NCBI RefSeq assembly: GCF_947507565.1
Contig: NC_089189.1
Coordinates: 1,364,001 to 1,428,000 of the forward strand
Direction: 5' to 3'
Source of the DNA: Oscarella lobularis
Taxonomy: Eukaryota; Porifera; Homoscleromorpha; Homosclerophorida; Oscarellidae
DNA: 64,000 bases
The notes beneath the pieces are model-generated. The model had not been told where the DNA came from, did not search any database, and saw nothing but the letters and a program-made list of their open reading frames with translations. Numbering within the stretch: position 1 is the stretch's first letter; the number at the start of each line of letters is the position of its first letter. Below, piece after piece: positions 33,101 through 46,300 of this stretch. The position numbers were made by a program, and so were the translations under genes.

Positions 33101-36100
33101 TGAGCCAGGTTACGGTCAAACATTGACGCGATTCGACGGCTCGTACGACATTGCCGTAAACGGCGGCGGCTCCCTTACGGTGACGTTCAATAAGAACGAC
33201 TTCATCGGCTCTCAGAGATCAGTTGCAGTGCCAGTCAACGATTACGTGAGAGCCGACGACGTCGCTCTCATTCCTCTCGACAAGAAGGTCGCATTCTTTT
33301 GTCGTCGTTTCTATTATCGTTTTGAATGGTACGTTGTTTATAGGCAACGGAGATTGATTTAGGGAGTGGAGGCGACGACGTCAAAGTAGCGGCTGGTAGT
33401 CGCGTTGAGGACGAGTCAGGATCTCGACAGGGTGTACTCATGTTTCCTCCCAACACCCAGGCGACGATTGTGCCTACTAATGGAACGGCAGACAATACGG
33501 TGACATCACGTTACTGCACTCACCGTCGTTTTTTGCTTTTATTTGTTTTATTTCTAGACCGTAGAAAAGCCCGTAATTCGAGTCACGGAATACACGGTCG
33601 GCAGTGGGGGACGCGACGCTATGCCAGCCGAGTTGCCGCCCTATACCGGCTACACATACGCTGTGGAAATGAGTTTGGATCAGGCGTCGGTGAACGGATC
33701 GACGGAGGTTGTCTTCAATCAGACGCTCGCCTACTACGTGGAAAATTATCTTGGATTTCCGGTTGGAAGTGCCGTGCCTGTCGGCTACTACAACCGAACG
33801 CTGGGCGAATGGGTGGCCTCTGAGAATGGACGCGTCGTCATGGTCCTCAACGTTACTACCTCGGTGAACGGAAATCCGATTGCCGTATTGGATGTTAGCG
33901 GGAACGGAGCACCAGCAACGTCAAAGGCAAGGAGCTATAGACATTGGGTGCTAGAAGCCGATCGAAACTTTTCTTTTTAGGAACTAGAAACGCTCGGAGT
34001 TCTCGAAAAGGAGTTGCTGGAACTTGGATTGCGATACGCCGCCAATCAAAGTCTTTGGCGCGTTCCAATTCGTCATTTTACGCCGTGGGATTGCAATTGG
34101 CCGTACGGACCACCGAGAGATGGTTGTTCGCCGTATCAGTGCTCTCCAAGAGATCCTATCAAGAATCCGGGTCCACCGAAAGATCCCAAGGATCCTTGTC
34201 AGTCGAAGGTACGTGGAGTGTAGCTGACCGTCAGAAAATTCTTGTAATTTTTTCATTTGGCATTTTAATGCGTTTGTAGGGTTCAATTATCATTCCGCAA
34301 ACGCAAGCGCTCGGAGAGGAGCTAAGCATTACCGGAACGTCTATGAGTCTCTTTTACTTCAGTGACCGAGTTCTCGGCTACAAGCCTATTCTCACCGTAC
34401 CTCTGACAGCTTCCTCCATACCGGCCTCGCTCAAAACCGTACATCTCCGCGTTGTAGTTAGAGGAAAGACGTTTGAGAAGATGTTTCCACCGTCGCCCAA
34501 TCTGCAGTATCAGTTTGTGTGGGATAGGAAAGACAGCTACGGACGTACTGTTGTTGGTCAAGTGACGGCATTTAGTAATTCGACTTTTTCTCGTCGCTCT
34601 TTGTCGTTATTTCCTTTCTCTAGTTAGCATTGGCTACGAGTATGGATTGGTGTATTACCCGGTGCCGTCGGATTTTCGATCAAGTTTCAATCGCCTTTCA
34701 CAAGCAACCATATCGAGGCCAGTTAGTCGTCGAAGCGAGACAGCGGTCTTTTGGGAAAAGCGTTCCTCCATTATTGGCAACGCGTTTGGACCCGTCGAAG
34801 TTGCTGGCTTGGGTGGCTGGTCTATCAGCGCTCATCACGCGTATGATCCCGCATCAGGCGTTCTGCATAGGGGAGACGGCAAAAGAACGCAGTTCAGGGA
34901 CAGATCGCAGGTTTGAGACAGAGTGTACGTTTTGTTTTATATTTTGATGCATGCGTCGTTCAGGTTATTGAAACACGGGCGGGAAACGGCGCTAAGAGAC
35001 CAACGGATTGTCTTCAATGTCGTTCTTCATCTCTTCCCGGTAAAGATCTTTCGTTAGTGCGTATTTTTGTTTCACTTGTTTTCTAATCAGCAACATCTTC
35101 CTTGCATTCGCCCGTTTGCATTGCTGTTGGTGCTGACGGCAGTATGTTCATCGGCGACTACGAGTTGATTCGAAGAGTTCATCCCGGCGGAAACATGACG
35201 ACAGTCGTTGATTTCAGGTTGACATTGACTCATGTAGAGGCAGGCATACAATTACTCGTTTTATGTCTTTCAGTGCTTCGCCGCCCGATTTCTCGTATTA
35301 CATTGCAATTAGTCCTGTGGACGGCGACCTGTTCATTTCTTACGCAAAAACAAGGCAAGTCTATAGAGTGAAGGCGTCGCTGCTGTCGCCAGGCCGCTCT
35401 CCCATTACCTTGGACGATATTGGCAAAATTCCAGGTGCAGTCTTTCTTGCAATGCATGTAGTCTATTAACTTGCAAAAAGGTGCCACTGTGTTTGCTGGA
35501 ACTGGAGAAAAATGTCACGGGTGGGACGAGAGTTGTGGCGATGACGGCCTCGCTGTCAACGCTCGTCTCTCAACTCCGAAAGGAATTTCTGTGGGATCTC
35601 GAAGCGACGTCTACTTTGCCGATGGAAAGGCGAGCAACTTTTCGATCTCTTGTACTAAACTGAATATAGACTATTCGTTTCTGCAGGTGATACGTCAGGT
35701 AGGGGTCGACGGCGTCATAAGCACGTTTGCCGGCTCTCGCGTACCGCGCGGCTGCTCGCCACCCGGTTGCACGATGAACGAAATTGGAAACGACGACGTT
35801 GAACTTGACGGTGCCTACTTTGACTGGCCAACGGACGTTGTAGTGCAACGCGACGACGAGTCCGTCTACTTTGTCGACGGCAACGTCGTCTACCACGTCG
35901 CTCGCGATGGCCGAGTGCGACTCGTTGCCGGCCGCGCTCCGCACGTTACGCCCGAGTTAGATTTAGATGACAACGACGGCGGAAGCAACAATCAATTCGC
36001 TTCTCGTCGCGCTACGTCGATTGACTTTAACAGGCTTCAGGGATTGGCCGTTTGGCGTGATGGTTCGGTGTACTTTACCGAGACAAACGATCGTCGCATC

Positions 36101-39100
36101 AATCGCGTTTTGCTACTTGATCAGGACGGCTTCGTTAATCTCATTGCCGGCGTTGATTCTGATTGCGACTGCCGATCGTGCTCGTGCTTTTCCGGCGACG
36201 ACCAGGCATCGATTTTATCGAAGCTCTCTTTTCCGTCGGCTGTCGCTTTGTCACCCGACGGCGGTCGACTATACGTCGCTGATCAGGGTAATGTTCGTGT
36301 TAGGATGGCGCGCATTTCGCTTCCTACGGCATCGACAGGCGGTCACTACGTCATTCCGTCGGACGACGGTCAATTCGCATTTGTGTTTGACTTTACGGGT
36401 CGGCACATATCGACGGCGCTTGCCTCGTCGGGCGAAGTTATACAGACATTTGACTACGAGGACTTTGACACGTCGCGGGGCCGGCAAGGACTGTTGACGG
36501 CAATTCGCGACGCTTACAATAACTCGCTTATTGTTCGCCGCGCGTCGGACGGTCACGCTCTTGCACTCGAGTCGAGCTACGGCTATCGGACGACGCTTGA
36601 AATGAATAGCGACGGTTATCTGAGTCGAACCGTTGATTCTACTGGAACGGCTGTTCGCTTCTCGTATCAGGACTCCGATGGGTTGCTGGCATCAACTACA
36701 GACCCGCGAAATTTGGTGCACGCTTACCAATACGATGCATATGGTCGGCTGATTCGAGACAGGCAGCCGGACGGCGGTATGACGTTTGCATCGGCTGTGA
36801 AAATGGAGGCCAACGACAATCTAGTCGAAGTTCAATCGGAAACGGGACGCGGATACAGCGTTGAATTGACCAACGTTGGATCGGAGGCGCGGCAGATTGT
36901 TACCGAGTCAAGTGGAGCGAGGACTGTTTCCAAAGACTTGAGAGATGGATCGCAGTTTGTTTCGTACGAGGACGGCTCGAATACCGTTATAGAGACAGTG
37001 TCTCATCCGATATGGGGTCAACAGTTACCTGTTGTGTCTAAGATGACTTCAAGTCTTCCGTCTGGCCTTACTAAAGAGATAGTGTCAAGACGCTATGCAG
37101 ATTTAGCGACGAAGAACGATCCACTCTCCGTGACCAGATTTGGTCATACAATGTCGGTAAGATTAAAGCGTTCACGCGTAAGGCTAGAATAGCAATTCTG
37201 CTATGTTGATTAATTAGTCCCCTTATTTGATTCAGTTATTTTTTTACGACTTTGAGGCTTCTTTTTGACCCCAAAAGAACCCATTTTGTTTTTATAAAGG
37301 TTTCAGGGTCTGATCTCGTTCAAGTTGAGTACGTTAGATCAACGAAGACAAGAACTGTCAAGTATCTAAATGCTAACATGTGAGTTGTTCTGACAGTTAG
37401 GTCACGGGCTCTTTGGTGGTAAAGGCTGTTATTTCGTAGAGAAAGAAAATCAGTGTATAACAGATTCGATCAAGTAGTTGAGTTCGTGACGACAGCTACT
37501 GGTCTTTTTCCGACGAAGACGGCGTACAACCAGAACGGTCTCGTCAGCTCCCAGAGCCAGGGAAACTCCACGCGGGAGTTCAAATACATATCCTTTCTTT
37601 TGTACATGCTGCGTAAGTTTAATTCTTAATCTACTGCCTTTCCTTAACGGTATTTTATACGACCTGAATGGTAGAATCGTCGAGATGGTGCTAGAGGGAA
37701 GTATAGTGGCTACCTTTCTCTACAAACAGGGACAGGAAAAGGTAAAGTGTACCGGATTTGCAGAGATGCAGTTGTGATCAGGTAACTGTGCCTTAATTTA
37801 TTAGCCGAGTACTATGAGACTAGCAAGCGGGAGAAACTACACCTTCACCTACGACTCTTTTAATGAATTGGAAACAATAACGATGCCTAGCGGATCGGTC
37901 CATCGCCTAATATCGACCGTTGCACTTGGCGAAACGACAGCAGCGTACGCTGCTCCTAATCAGAACTCATCGTACGCTAATGTTTACGACATTGACGGCG
38001 ACCTAATTCTCGAACGCTATCCAAGCGGCAAGCGAGTCGTCCAACAGCGAATGGACGTCGGCGGTCGAATAGCAGAGTCGTCTTTTGACAATTTCGTCGT
38101 CGACTACTCGTACAACGACAGAACAGACCGAGTGTCGACGATCCATCGTCATCGCTCCGGACAACTTGGAGCAGTGTTAATCCAGTCGGGCGAAATAGAC
38201 GATTCGGACGAAATTCTTCAACCTCTCGTCGCTTCCGGAACGGCTACGATATCGTTTCAGTACGACGGTCGCTTGGTGACTCGTCAATCGGTCAACATGG
38301 CGAGCGACGATGGCGACGACCTTTCCGCTTCGTTTGCGTACACGTACGATTCTTCGGTTCGCTTGTCGTCGCGAACGCTGACGATAGACGATGGCAAACA
38401 GTCGACACTCGCCTACCAATACGACAGAGCAAATAGAATTACTCGTTTTGGCAACATCGTCGTTGATTACAGCCAACCGGGCGTGCAATCGCTCACCGAT
38501 TCTCGTTTTCGGTACAAAACTACATTTGACGGTCATGGGAAAATAAAGGAGCGTACCGTGACAGTGAACGGGAAGTCGGTCTACAGCATGAAACTTGAAT
38601 ACGGCAAACATCTTCGTATTCGTTCGAAGTCGCTGTCGTTTGGCGTCGGTGACTCAACGACGTACGAGTACAACTACGACGTTGACGGGCAATTGGTCGG
38701 CGTTGTAAAAGACGGTACGACCACGGAGCGTTATCTCTATGACGCTAACGGAAATAGAATTTCATGGACAGCTAATGAAGCGTCTTATTCTGCAACGTAC
38801 AACGATGTTGATCAGCTTACCGGTTTCAGCGGCAAAAATCATTATGACGTCGACGAGGACGGATTTTTGACGCGTAAGCGGGACTTGAGCTACAGTTACA
38901 GTTCGCAAGGAGAACTGACGTCGATCGTCGATCTTCTAACGGGGGGAGCGATTGGATTGTACGTCTACGACGGGCTCAATCGACGCGTTGTCTCGACTTC
39001 GAAGACAACAGGCCGCGTTACGAAGTACCTGTACGGCGATATGTCAAATCAACATCGCGTTACGCACGTTGTCACGGCAACGAAAGAGCTAATTTCATTG

Positions 39101-39937
39101 CACTACGATTTGACCGGTCATCTGATCGCCTTTGATCGTGACGCTCAGCGATACTACGTCGCCGCCGATCAGGTAGGCACGCCGTGGGCGGTGATTGACT
39201 CGTCAGGAGCGATCGTCAAACGGCTGTGTTATACGGCATACGGCGTCGTTCTAAGCGACACGAATTCGGCAGTTGACTCTTTGCTTGGCTTTGCCGGCGG
39301 GTTGAAGGATTCGGTTGCCGATCTCGTTCACTTTGCCTATCGGGATTACGACGCTGAGACAGGTCGATGGACGGCCCGCGATCCCAGTCTGTTCACAGCG
39401 AATCAGCCGAATTTGTATCAGTACGTTTTCAACGATCCTGTCAATTTTCTCGATCCCCTCGGCCTCTTTTGCATTGGCGGATCATTCTATTTCATAGTTG
39501 GCGGCGGTGCGGAGATCTGCTATGAGAACGGTCGGGCGTCAATTTGCGTCGAGAAAGGGTACGGTATCGGTTGGGACGTCGGCTTTGACGCGCAAAAGAA
39601 ACCGTCGCGTTCCAAGTTGAGTGTTTTCGGGGAAGCGGGTGCGAGCAAAGGATGGCTGTACGGCAGCGCGGGTGCGAAAATTGGCGGCGAATACGAGCTG
39701 ACCAAGCCACCGCCGTGCGAGGGTCGAGGCAGCTGGGGCGTTTCTGCGGGTGTAGCCGCTGGGTATCCTACTCCAATTGGTCTCGTTGGCGTTGGTGTTC
39801 AAGGATCTTACGGAAGTTCGGGTAGTAGTTGGAGCGTTGTCGGAGGGGCTTCGGGAGGAGGAAAAACAATTCCGGGTAAAATTGGGTTTGGAGCGCAGGG
39901 GAAAGTTGGACTTCGTGGCTGCGTCGGATCCAAATGA
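30162..39937 (+). CDS. Teneurin B (complete, about 2,701 aa)
   Basis: Exons: 30162-30378, 30480-30578, 30705-31407, 31465-~31691, 31744-31839, 31887-31982, 32032-32136, 32198-32290, 32358-32450, 32508-32615, 32671-32712, 32767-32968, 33023-33287, 33344-33499, 33558-33926, 33981-34208, 34280-34574, 34624-34910, 34964-35039, 35091-35217, 35274-35434, 35481-35629, 35687-37156, 37300-37379, 37440-37587, 37661-37741, 37805-39937. Residues: cytoplasmic 1-50, membrane helix 51-72, mucin-like stalk about 73-260, pre-EGF domain to about 390 ([14 protein letters not shown]), seven EGFs to 612, Cys-rich 613-693, TTR-like 694-782, FN-plug 783-1252, NHL about 1253-1700, YD/RHS to DPLGL at 2541-2545, then a 156-residue Gly-rich tail. 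The length fits known teneurins (about 2,700-2,800). Only the donor ending exon 4 is uncertain. The tail has no Tox-GHH or TCAP features that I can see. Confidence 0.93.
30962..31138 (+). repeat. 87-bp tandem repeat in the stalk of teneurin B
   Basis: Two nearly identical units start at 30962 and 31049 and encode about 29 residues each (TTASFKLPTTYTPT followed by ESPTTHEPSTMP-type sequence). Weaker versions of the ESPTTH/TPT motif precede them from about 30780. The exon (703 nt) is much longer than its equivalents in A (436) and C (439). Many Thr, Ser and Pro suggest an O-glycosylated spacer. Confidence 0.85.
31983..32031 (+). other. GC-AG intron after EGF3, teneurin B
   Basis: Donor GAAACAG/GCAAGA, acceptor TGCCTAG/AAAGG, phase 1, 49 bp. 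It joins EGF3 to EGF4 in the correct frame and matches the GC intron of copy A. Confidence 0.88.
33927..33980 (+). other. GC-AG intron in the FN-plug region, teneurin B
   Basis: Donor TCAAAG/GCAAGG, acceptor TTTTTAG/GAACTAG, phase 0, 54 bp. Same position and same GC donor as in copies A and C. Confidence 0.9.
35630..35686 (+). other. GC-AG intron in the NHL domain, teneurin B (stop-free)
   Basis: Donor AAG/GCGAGC, acceptor CTGCAG/GTGATA, phase 0, 57 bp. It contains no in-frame stop, so retention would add 19 residues to the NHL domain. In copy A it is 56 bp (frame-breaking) and in copy C it ends in TAG. Confidence 0.85.
37588..37660 (+). other. U12-type AT-AC intron, teneurin B
   Basis: Consensus minor-intron 5' site ATATCCTTTC, perfect branch site TTCCTTAAC at 37640-37648 with its A 13 nt from the end, and terminal TATAC. 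Splicing is phase 0 and makes FKY/DLNGRIVE, a YD repeat. 73 bp. Confidence 0.97.
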
Positions 39938-40048
39938 TGGCTTTTAGTTCTTTTGAGTATGCGTGATGTTAGGTTTGATTTCAATTTTTTCTTTGTTCTT
40001 TTTTCTTTTATCTGTTGTCGCTGTACTCTGCGTCATGTTGTGTAATAG

Positions 40049-40054
40049 AATAAA
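40049..40054 (+). terminator. Polyadenylation signal of teneurin B
   Basis: Canonical AATAAA, 112 bp after the stop codon, the only perfect match on this strand in the spacer that I see. Confidence 0.6.
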
Positions 40055-40220
40055 ACCAAAATTGGGGTTTCGAATAGAAGCCGCGGCTTCAATTCGATTG
40101 AGGCGTGAATATGTGGGAAGTTTTCTTTTTCCTTGAAGAAAAGGACCTCCAAATGAGTAAGTACGTAAGCCTTCTATTAGTTGATTATCTATCGTCGGGA
40201 GACACGTCTTTCTAAATGCA

Positions 40221-40226
40221 TTTATT
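40221..40226 (-). terminator. Polyadenylation signal of beta-helix C
   Basis: AATAAA read on the minus strand, 164 bp downstream of the beta-helix C stop at 40390-40392. Confidence 0.5.
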
Positions 40227-40389
40227 CCCCGGATAACCCAAAAAGCACATGGCAGAGAACTACACCTGCGAATGCGGACGAAGGAGCGTTTCCGCGGATT
40301 ATAGCGAAACAATAAGTACACAGAGTGATATAACCTACCCTTAATTTAAAATTTCCATCATGATAGAAAGAGAAATTACCTTTTGTTCC

Positions 40390-43300
40390 CTAATTTCGCT
40401 TCAGAGCTACCGACGTCGACTTGTAGGCCAGTGTGAGCATCATTCCGCCTCCTCCGTTTACCGTTACGGCATCAAAGGTTCCTGCCGCCGCGCCAGAACC
40501 GAAAGTCAAAATAGGGGGACCTTCTTCTCCCGGAAGCAAAGCGTCTGTCGCGTTCCACACGACGTGCACAGTTCCAGCAAGCAAAACACTCGTAGCTTGC
40601 GTACAATCGAGCAGGGAGCTCACAAACCGACCTTCGTTTTCAATTACGGTCACCGTAAGGGTTCCTACAGAACTCTGACTGAAAGACGATCCGCTGCCCA
40701 GAGTGAGTGGTCGAACGCCGGAAGATTGCAACGTTCCCGCGTTGACGAAAGTGCCCGAGATTGCACCGAAGCCCACAATCAGTCCCCGATTTGTCATCGT
40801 CTTGCTAATCTTCAACGTCGCGCCGTCCAACGAAATTGTTCCCGTATTTTGAATATCGACCGAAATGGACAGTGCGGCATTTGCGACGGACAGGAGCCCT
40901 TTGTTGTTCACGTGACCGCTTCCTCTAAGTTGCAATACCGTTTGGAAATTGTCAGTGACGGCAATCATTGAGCTGTTTGTATCAACGAGCAGCTCTCCCG
41001 AGACTGTCAGGGCGCCAGCTTTCCATTTGATAACTCCGCGATTGATCAGAGTCAAATCACTATTGATCTGCTTAGTTCCCGATCCGTCAATTAGGAGAAG
41101 ACCTTCGTTGACGAAAAAGTCCTCTTTGCATTCAAGTGGCGTCAGCACGCGGCTCGATTGAGGACTGTAAGCTGTGCAAGCGCCTGACGACGACGAAGAG
41201 AGAGCGCCGGTCGTCCAAGTACACGTTCTCGTGGAGAAAAGCGGGCCATCGATGGCGACGTTTGACGCAACGGTCCAATCGACGTTCACGCGACCGCCGA
41301 CGCGAAGGTTGGAGACCGTTCCAAGTCGATCAGGACCGTTGAGTGCTGATCCGTCCACTAACCACGGCGACGACGTCAAGTCGATTTGTCCTGACTCAAT
41401 TTGAAGAAGTTTGTAATTACGAAAGTTCGTCGCCAATTGACACGTTTCGTTCTCGTGCAGTCGACACGTCAAGACGCCGAGATTTTCGACGATGCCGGCG
41501 CCGACGATTCGTCCCTCGCCGACGATCGTTACTCTCCCCGTTTTTTCGTTTCGCAGTCGACCGTTTGTGGACACGTCTACGGAGTCTTTAAGGAGAAAAT
41601 CACCGAAATTTTGCACTTGATTTGCTATGCTAAACGATTGGCTAATCGAGCTAAACTCCGTCGTCATGCGACCGGTTTCCGCTATGACGACGATTCCCGA
41701 ACCGGTTATTGATCCGCTTACGAGCAACAGGTCGCTCGTCACGTTGGCCATTCCGTCGACTTGCATTGGGCCGCCATTGATTGTTACCGTGGCGACAAAC
41801 GTCGCGCCGACGACGTTGCGAGGGATTTCGATTCTGCCGCCCGTCGACACCGTCAGCGGTAAAACGAACGGACTCGGCGACGCTAAATGGAGAACCCCGC
41901 CCGAAACAATTTCCATTGACCCTCGTCCGACGATGATTTCAGGTCGACATTGGAACCTGTTGCCGCCGACGAGAAGTCGCGCTCCTTCAGCGACGTACAC
42001 GCGACCGCCCGTACCGTTGCACAGACCGCCGCGGTTCAGTCGAAACTGGCCGACGTCGACGGACACTTGACCGCCCGTGTTCACGAGTTGAGCCTCTAAG
42101 GTGAACACTTCGAGCGAACCGCTCGTTTCGACGACGAGTCGTCCGTAGTTGAGCAGAGTCGAAGTGCCGCCGATGCGCCCGATCGTTAGGGTCGTCGTGC
42201 CGTAGCGACTGTTTACCAGTCGGGCGTCCTGTTCGAGATATAGACCCGACGACGACGACGACGACGAAACGACTGCTTGCATGCGAGTAATGAGGTCGGC
42301 TCGCCGGACGATGCACGTTCCACTTGACGAGGCAACTGTGAGAGCGTCCGTTACGTTGACAAAGAAGTATCGTCCGGGCTTTGACGTGTCGGCGTCGATG
42401 GTGCCGCGACTGAAAATGAATTGGCCGACTGTGAGTAGCGCTCGCGACTTTGGACGACCGCCTTTGAATGTCGACGACGACAACATGAGGAGTTGGCCAA
42501 TTTGAAATTGTTGGGGAACAACGACCGTTCCACCTGACAGCGTCGCTTTCAGAATTCGAGTGGACGCGTTGAAGCGAACGAAACCGTAGGAAGAGACGCG
42601 TAGGAGAGAGAAAGGGCGCAATTTGACCTCTTCGTGTATGAAGACGTTACCGCCACTGACGACGAGCTGCGAGAAGGTGACGTTGGAAGAATTTGCGAAA
42701 ATGCTCAGACGGCCCGATGTCACGTACACGACACTGTCAGCGTTGCAGTTTATGACGGCACTGTCGTCAAAGGTGTGATCGCTACCACTGAATTGAATAG
42801 ACGTTTCTGGTTCGAGTTGTAAGCCGCTATTTTGGTGCGACGAGCGATGCAGCAGCTGGATTTGGCCGCTTTTAACTGCAATCCAACCGTTGTTGTCAAA
42901 CTCCGGGTTGAAAAACACTTTACCTCCGCCAACGTCAACGATGAAAGTGCCGTTGTTGACAAACTTGCCGTTCACATTGTAGACCTTTGTTCCCGCCGAG
43001 TCAAGAACGAAAGTACCGTCGCTGACAAGTGTTGCTCTTCGCAACGTCAAGTAGGCGAACGTTTCAGTGAGTGTAGCTCGTTTTTTGAACACGACCGTTC
43101 CGTCTTCTATCGTTGTATAGCCGGCCTTTGTAAGTCGAGCGAGACAATTTACAACGAACCACGGCGACGATTTTCCGCGAGCCTTAATCCTTCCCGAGAG
43201 CCAGTGGAACTCGTTTACGTCGACAAAACCGTTGTCACTGGTTTGAACCACATAGCTGTTTTCCATGTATAGACGAGATGCTCGAAGTCGAGCCTTTAGT

Positions 43301-46300
43301 TCAACGGTTCCAGACGAAAGTCTCATCTCCGTTCGGACAAGCAGTCCCATGAGCGTGTTGACGCGGAGTGTTCCAGAACTTACAGATAACGAGTTAAAAG
43401 TTGGTTTCTGCGTGGCTGTATCAAGGTTAAGCGTGGATGTCAATAGAACGCTCGAATCAGCGAAAGATACGTTGGACGTCGGAGCAAAGGTAGTTGTACC
43501 ACGGAGCTGCACAGAGGGACCTGGGGCGGCGTCGAACGTTCCGTTGTGAACACTTGTGCCTGAAAGTCTCAATGTTCCCTTTACAACGCTTAGACGACCG
43601 TTGTTTGTTACATCAACGTTCATTGTGATAAAGGCGAGTTCTCCGCCGCAACGCAATTCGCCATCAATTAGAATCTCGCTCCCACTTTGGCCGTTGAACG
43701 TTTGCGACGTCAAGACGCTTACAATGGCGTAGGATGCGATGTCGATTACTGCACCGTTGTACAAGTTGAAGTAGTTATTTCCTCCAAAAATGGCCGAGTT
43801 TTCTATGACGAAATGGACACTGTCGAGCGACTGAGAGCTGCCGTGAACAAACAAGTGATCGGCGACGGTAAATGTTCGCTTTCCTTCTACTCTGGCGCTT
43901 GTTCCCCATATGAAAGTCGTCACTCGAACGTCATTGTCGCCCCTCATCTTCGCCGAGTGCCCTGACAGCTCCAATACGCCTATCGTCAGCAGACTTCCCC
44001 CGGAGGTAGCAGTGAACGTTCCCTGAGTGTTAACAAAATATTCGATGTGGCTCTTGTCATTGGTTGTAAGAAAGATCCTCGGCCACAGCCCCGTCAGCTG
44101 TGTTAGCTCGACCCGACTCAAATTTACATAAGTCGACGACATACGCAACGTTCCTCCAGACACGCGTACAGTGCCGAAAAATCCTCTCGACGTGGAAAGA
44201 ACTGAGAAAATGCTCACCGTACCTTGTTCAACTTGAAGCGTTCCGCTTCCGCTAATTGTTGTCGTGTTGGCAAACTCAAAGTGAAACGATGTATCAACGA
44301 TAAATTTGCTTGAAGCCAGAGGAATGCTTATGCTTCCCGAGTTCCAGCCGCCTTTGGGGCCGGAAAAGCGAGCGATTCCTCGGACATTCAGTTCGTTAAG
44401 ATTCTCAAAGGCAGTTCCGACGTCAACAGTGTACCCGTGATGAACAGTTATGCGACCGCGATTGATTAACGCTCCAGATCCTCTCGGCGAGAAAATGTGC
44501 GGCAAATCGTACATGTCTGCATCTCCTTCAACAACGAAACGACCATCAACTTTTAGAGTGTATCGAGTGTCAAAAGTGGCAGCTCCTTGAACAATAACAG
44601 AGCCAATGCCTGCGTATCTGCTCCATGCACCTCCTACGACTTGGAGAGTTGAGCTGCTTAAGAGTGTTATACTTGTGTTTGAGTTTGCCATAAGCAAACT
44701 GCCGGAATTCCATTTCAATGACTTTTCAATTGCGCAATTCTGAAGGCATTTCAGCGATCCATATCGTTCCAAGTACACGACGCCGAGTGAAGGCAATAAA
44801 GGGCTGACGTCAAGAACAACAGACGCCCAAGACTGTATTTCTAACTGGCCAGAAAGAGCAACTTGGTTGCCAGCGATTTCAAGCGAGTTGCGCGACGACG
44901 AAAGAACAGCGATAACGCTATTGGGATCGGAGAAAATCTTTCCTTGCCACAAGTTTCTACCGGACAGATAAAGACGAGAGCCGTCCAAGACTTCGATCTT
45001 ACCCGTAGACACCGATCCTGAAATCCAAGCATTGCCATCAAAACTGCAGTTACCATTGTTAAGAAGGTGAATACCGACGACGTGCCCAGTGCTTCGCGTT
45101 AGCGATCGTTTGAGGGTACGGAAGACGAGCGTGCCATTGTTGGCTATCCGTCCCCCGCTTCCGGTTAGAAAAGGCTTGCTTGTTGTTGTTATTGCTGCGT
45201 GCGCCGCTTTCTCTACGACTATTTTTGCTCCGTTAACGAAAGACTTTGAGTCCGTGCCGTGTAGAAACATTTCGTTTCTTAGCACGAGTTGAACAGATGA
45301 GACGTAGGCGTAGTCGACGTCGCAATACTCGTTGACTCGCAACGTCGGCTGGCCCGAGATTTTGTAGAAAGCACTGCCGTATCTTTCGAACGAAAGAACG
45401 TCGACGTCGTGAGTTTGGTCGGACAGTCGAACTGTTGAACGCGAACGGGAGACGCGAGCACGCTTGGCAGAAAGTCTGCCTATGGCCGTCAGAGTTGCGT
45501 AATAGCCGACGCTCAAGTAGTCAAATCGAATCTCACGGTGCGTTGTTACTGCGCAGCTCGAAGCTGTTAGCGACTTAACTTGTCCTGTTGTGTTCAATGT
45601 CAGTTCTCCTCCGTAGATGGAAATGCTGCTTATCGGGACAGCCAGTGTGCCGTTGATGACAACCTTTGAATTCGATCTTATCTCGAGCGCACCGTATACG
45701 GTTAAATGCGACGTCGACTCAAAAACGCTTGATCCACCTCGCACAGTGAGCGTCGAAGTTGAACGAATCAAACATTCATTGCGGTTGGTGATGCCTCCGT
45801 CCAAAAAAATTTGTTCGCTAGTGAATTCAACTAGACCTTCATTGACCAGAGGAACGTCAATTTCAAGTGTTGTTACGGAGGCGACGTCAAAATGCGAACC
45901 CGATGCCACTATAAAGCGCGACGCTCCTGTCATGCGAATAGCCAAGTAACGTCGATAGTCATTGCCGCTGCCGGCTTCGATTGTTGAACCACTGAAAGAC
46001 ACGAAGTTGATGAACGAGAGTCGTTTCTCTTCCCAATACGAATATTTCGACGGTCGCAAATAAAGTGGGCCCTGTACGTTCCACTGCGAAGTAGGAGACG
46101 AACTCGAGATCTCTCCCTTAATCCAGTGCATGATGTCCGTCACGTTGACGTTGCCACCCACGGAAACCAAACCATCGGTTAAAGTGAATTTTCTGAACGT
46201 CATGGAGGCGGTCAGAGTAAGGGTAGCTAAATTCTCGACTACAGGTACATCGAGCTGCGCTCCACTTTCAACTGTTACGCTGCTCGTGAATGACAATCCG

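Larger units (their letters stand above)
15500..39937. repeat. Tandem unit B of the beta-helix/teneurin array
   Basis: This 24.4-kb block (minus-strand beta-helix gene, promoter, plus-strand teneurin) repeats at 40390-64000 and, in part, at 1-12558. Exon order, intron phases and most exon lengths are the same in all copies while introns differ in length and sequence. It is therefore an old duplication held by selection rather than a recent copy. In the YD region, copies B and C share a stretch (around 38150-38210 in B) that copy A lacks (around 11170-11215), so B and C look closer to each other there. Confidence 0.9.
39938..40389. other. Convergent 3' spacer between teneurin B and beta-helix C
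   Basis: 452 bp between two stop codons on opposite strands, with no gene. A plus-strand AATAAA lies at 40049-40054, 112 bp after the teneurin B stop. A minus-strand AATAAA (TTTATT on plus) lies at 40221-40226, 164 bp past the beta-helix C stop. The two 3' UTRs need not overlap. 40228-40300 matches the block at 15331-15420. Confidence 0.7.

Noticed and set aside
37261-37330. Acceptor TTTCAG/GGTCTG before exon 24 of teneurin B
   Set aside because: The homologous exons in A and C start at GTG/TTA-TCT-GG. The acceptor ATAAAG/GTTTCAGGG keeps phase 0 and the VSGSDLV sequence.
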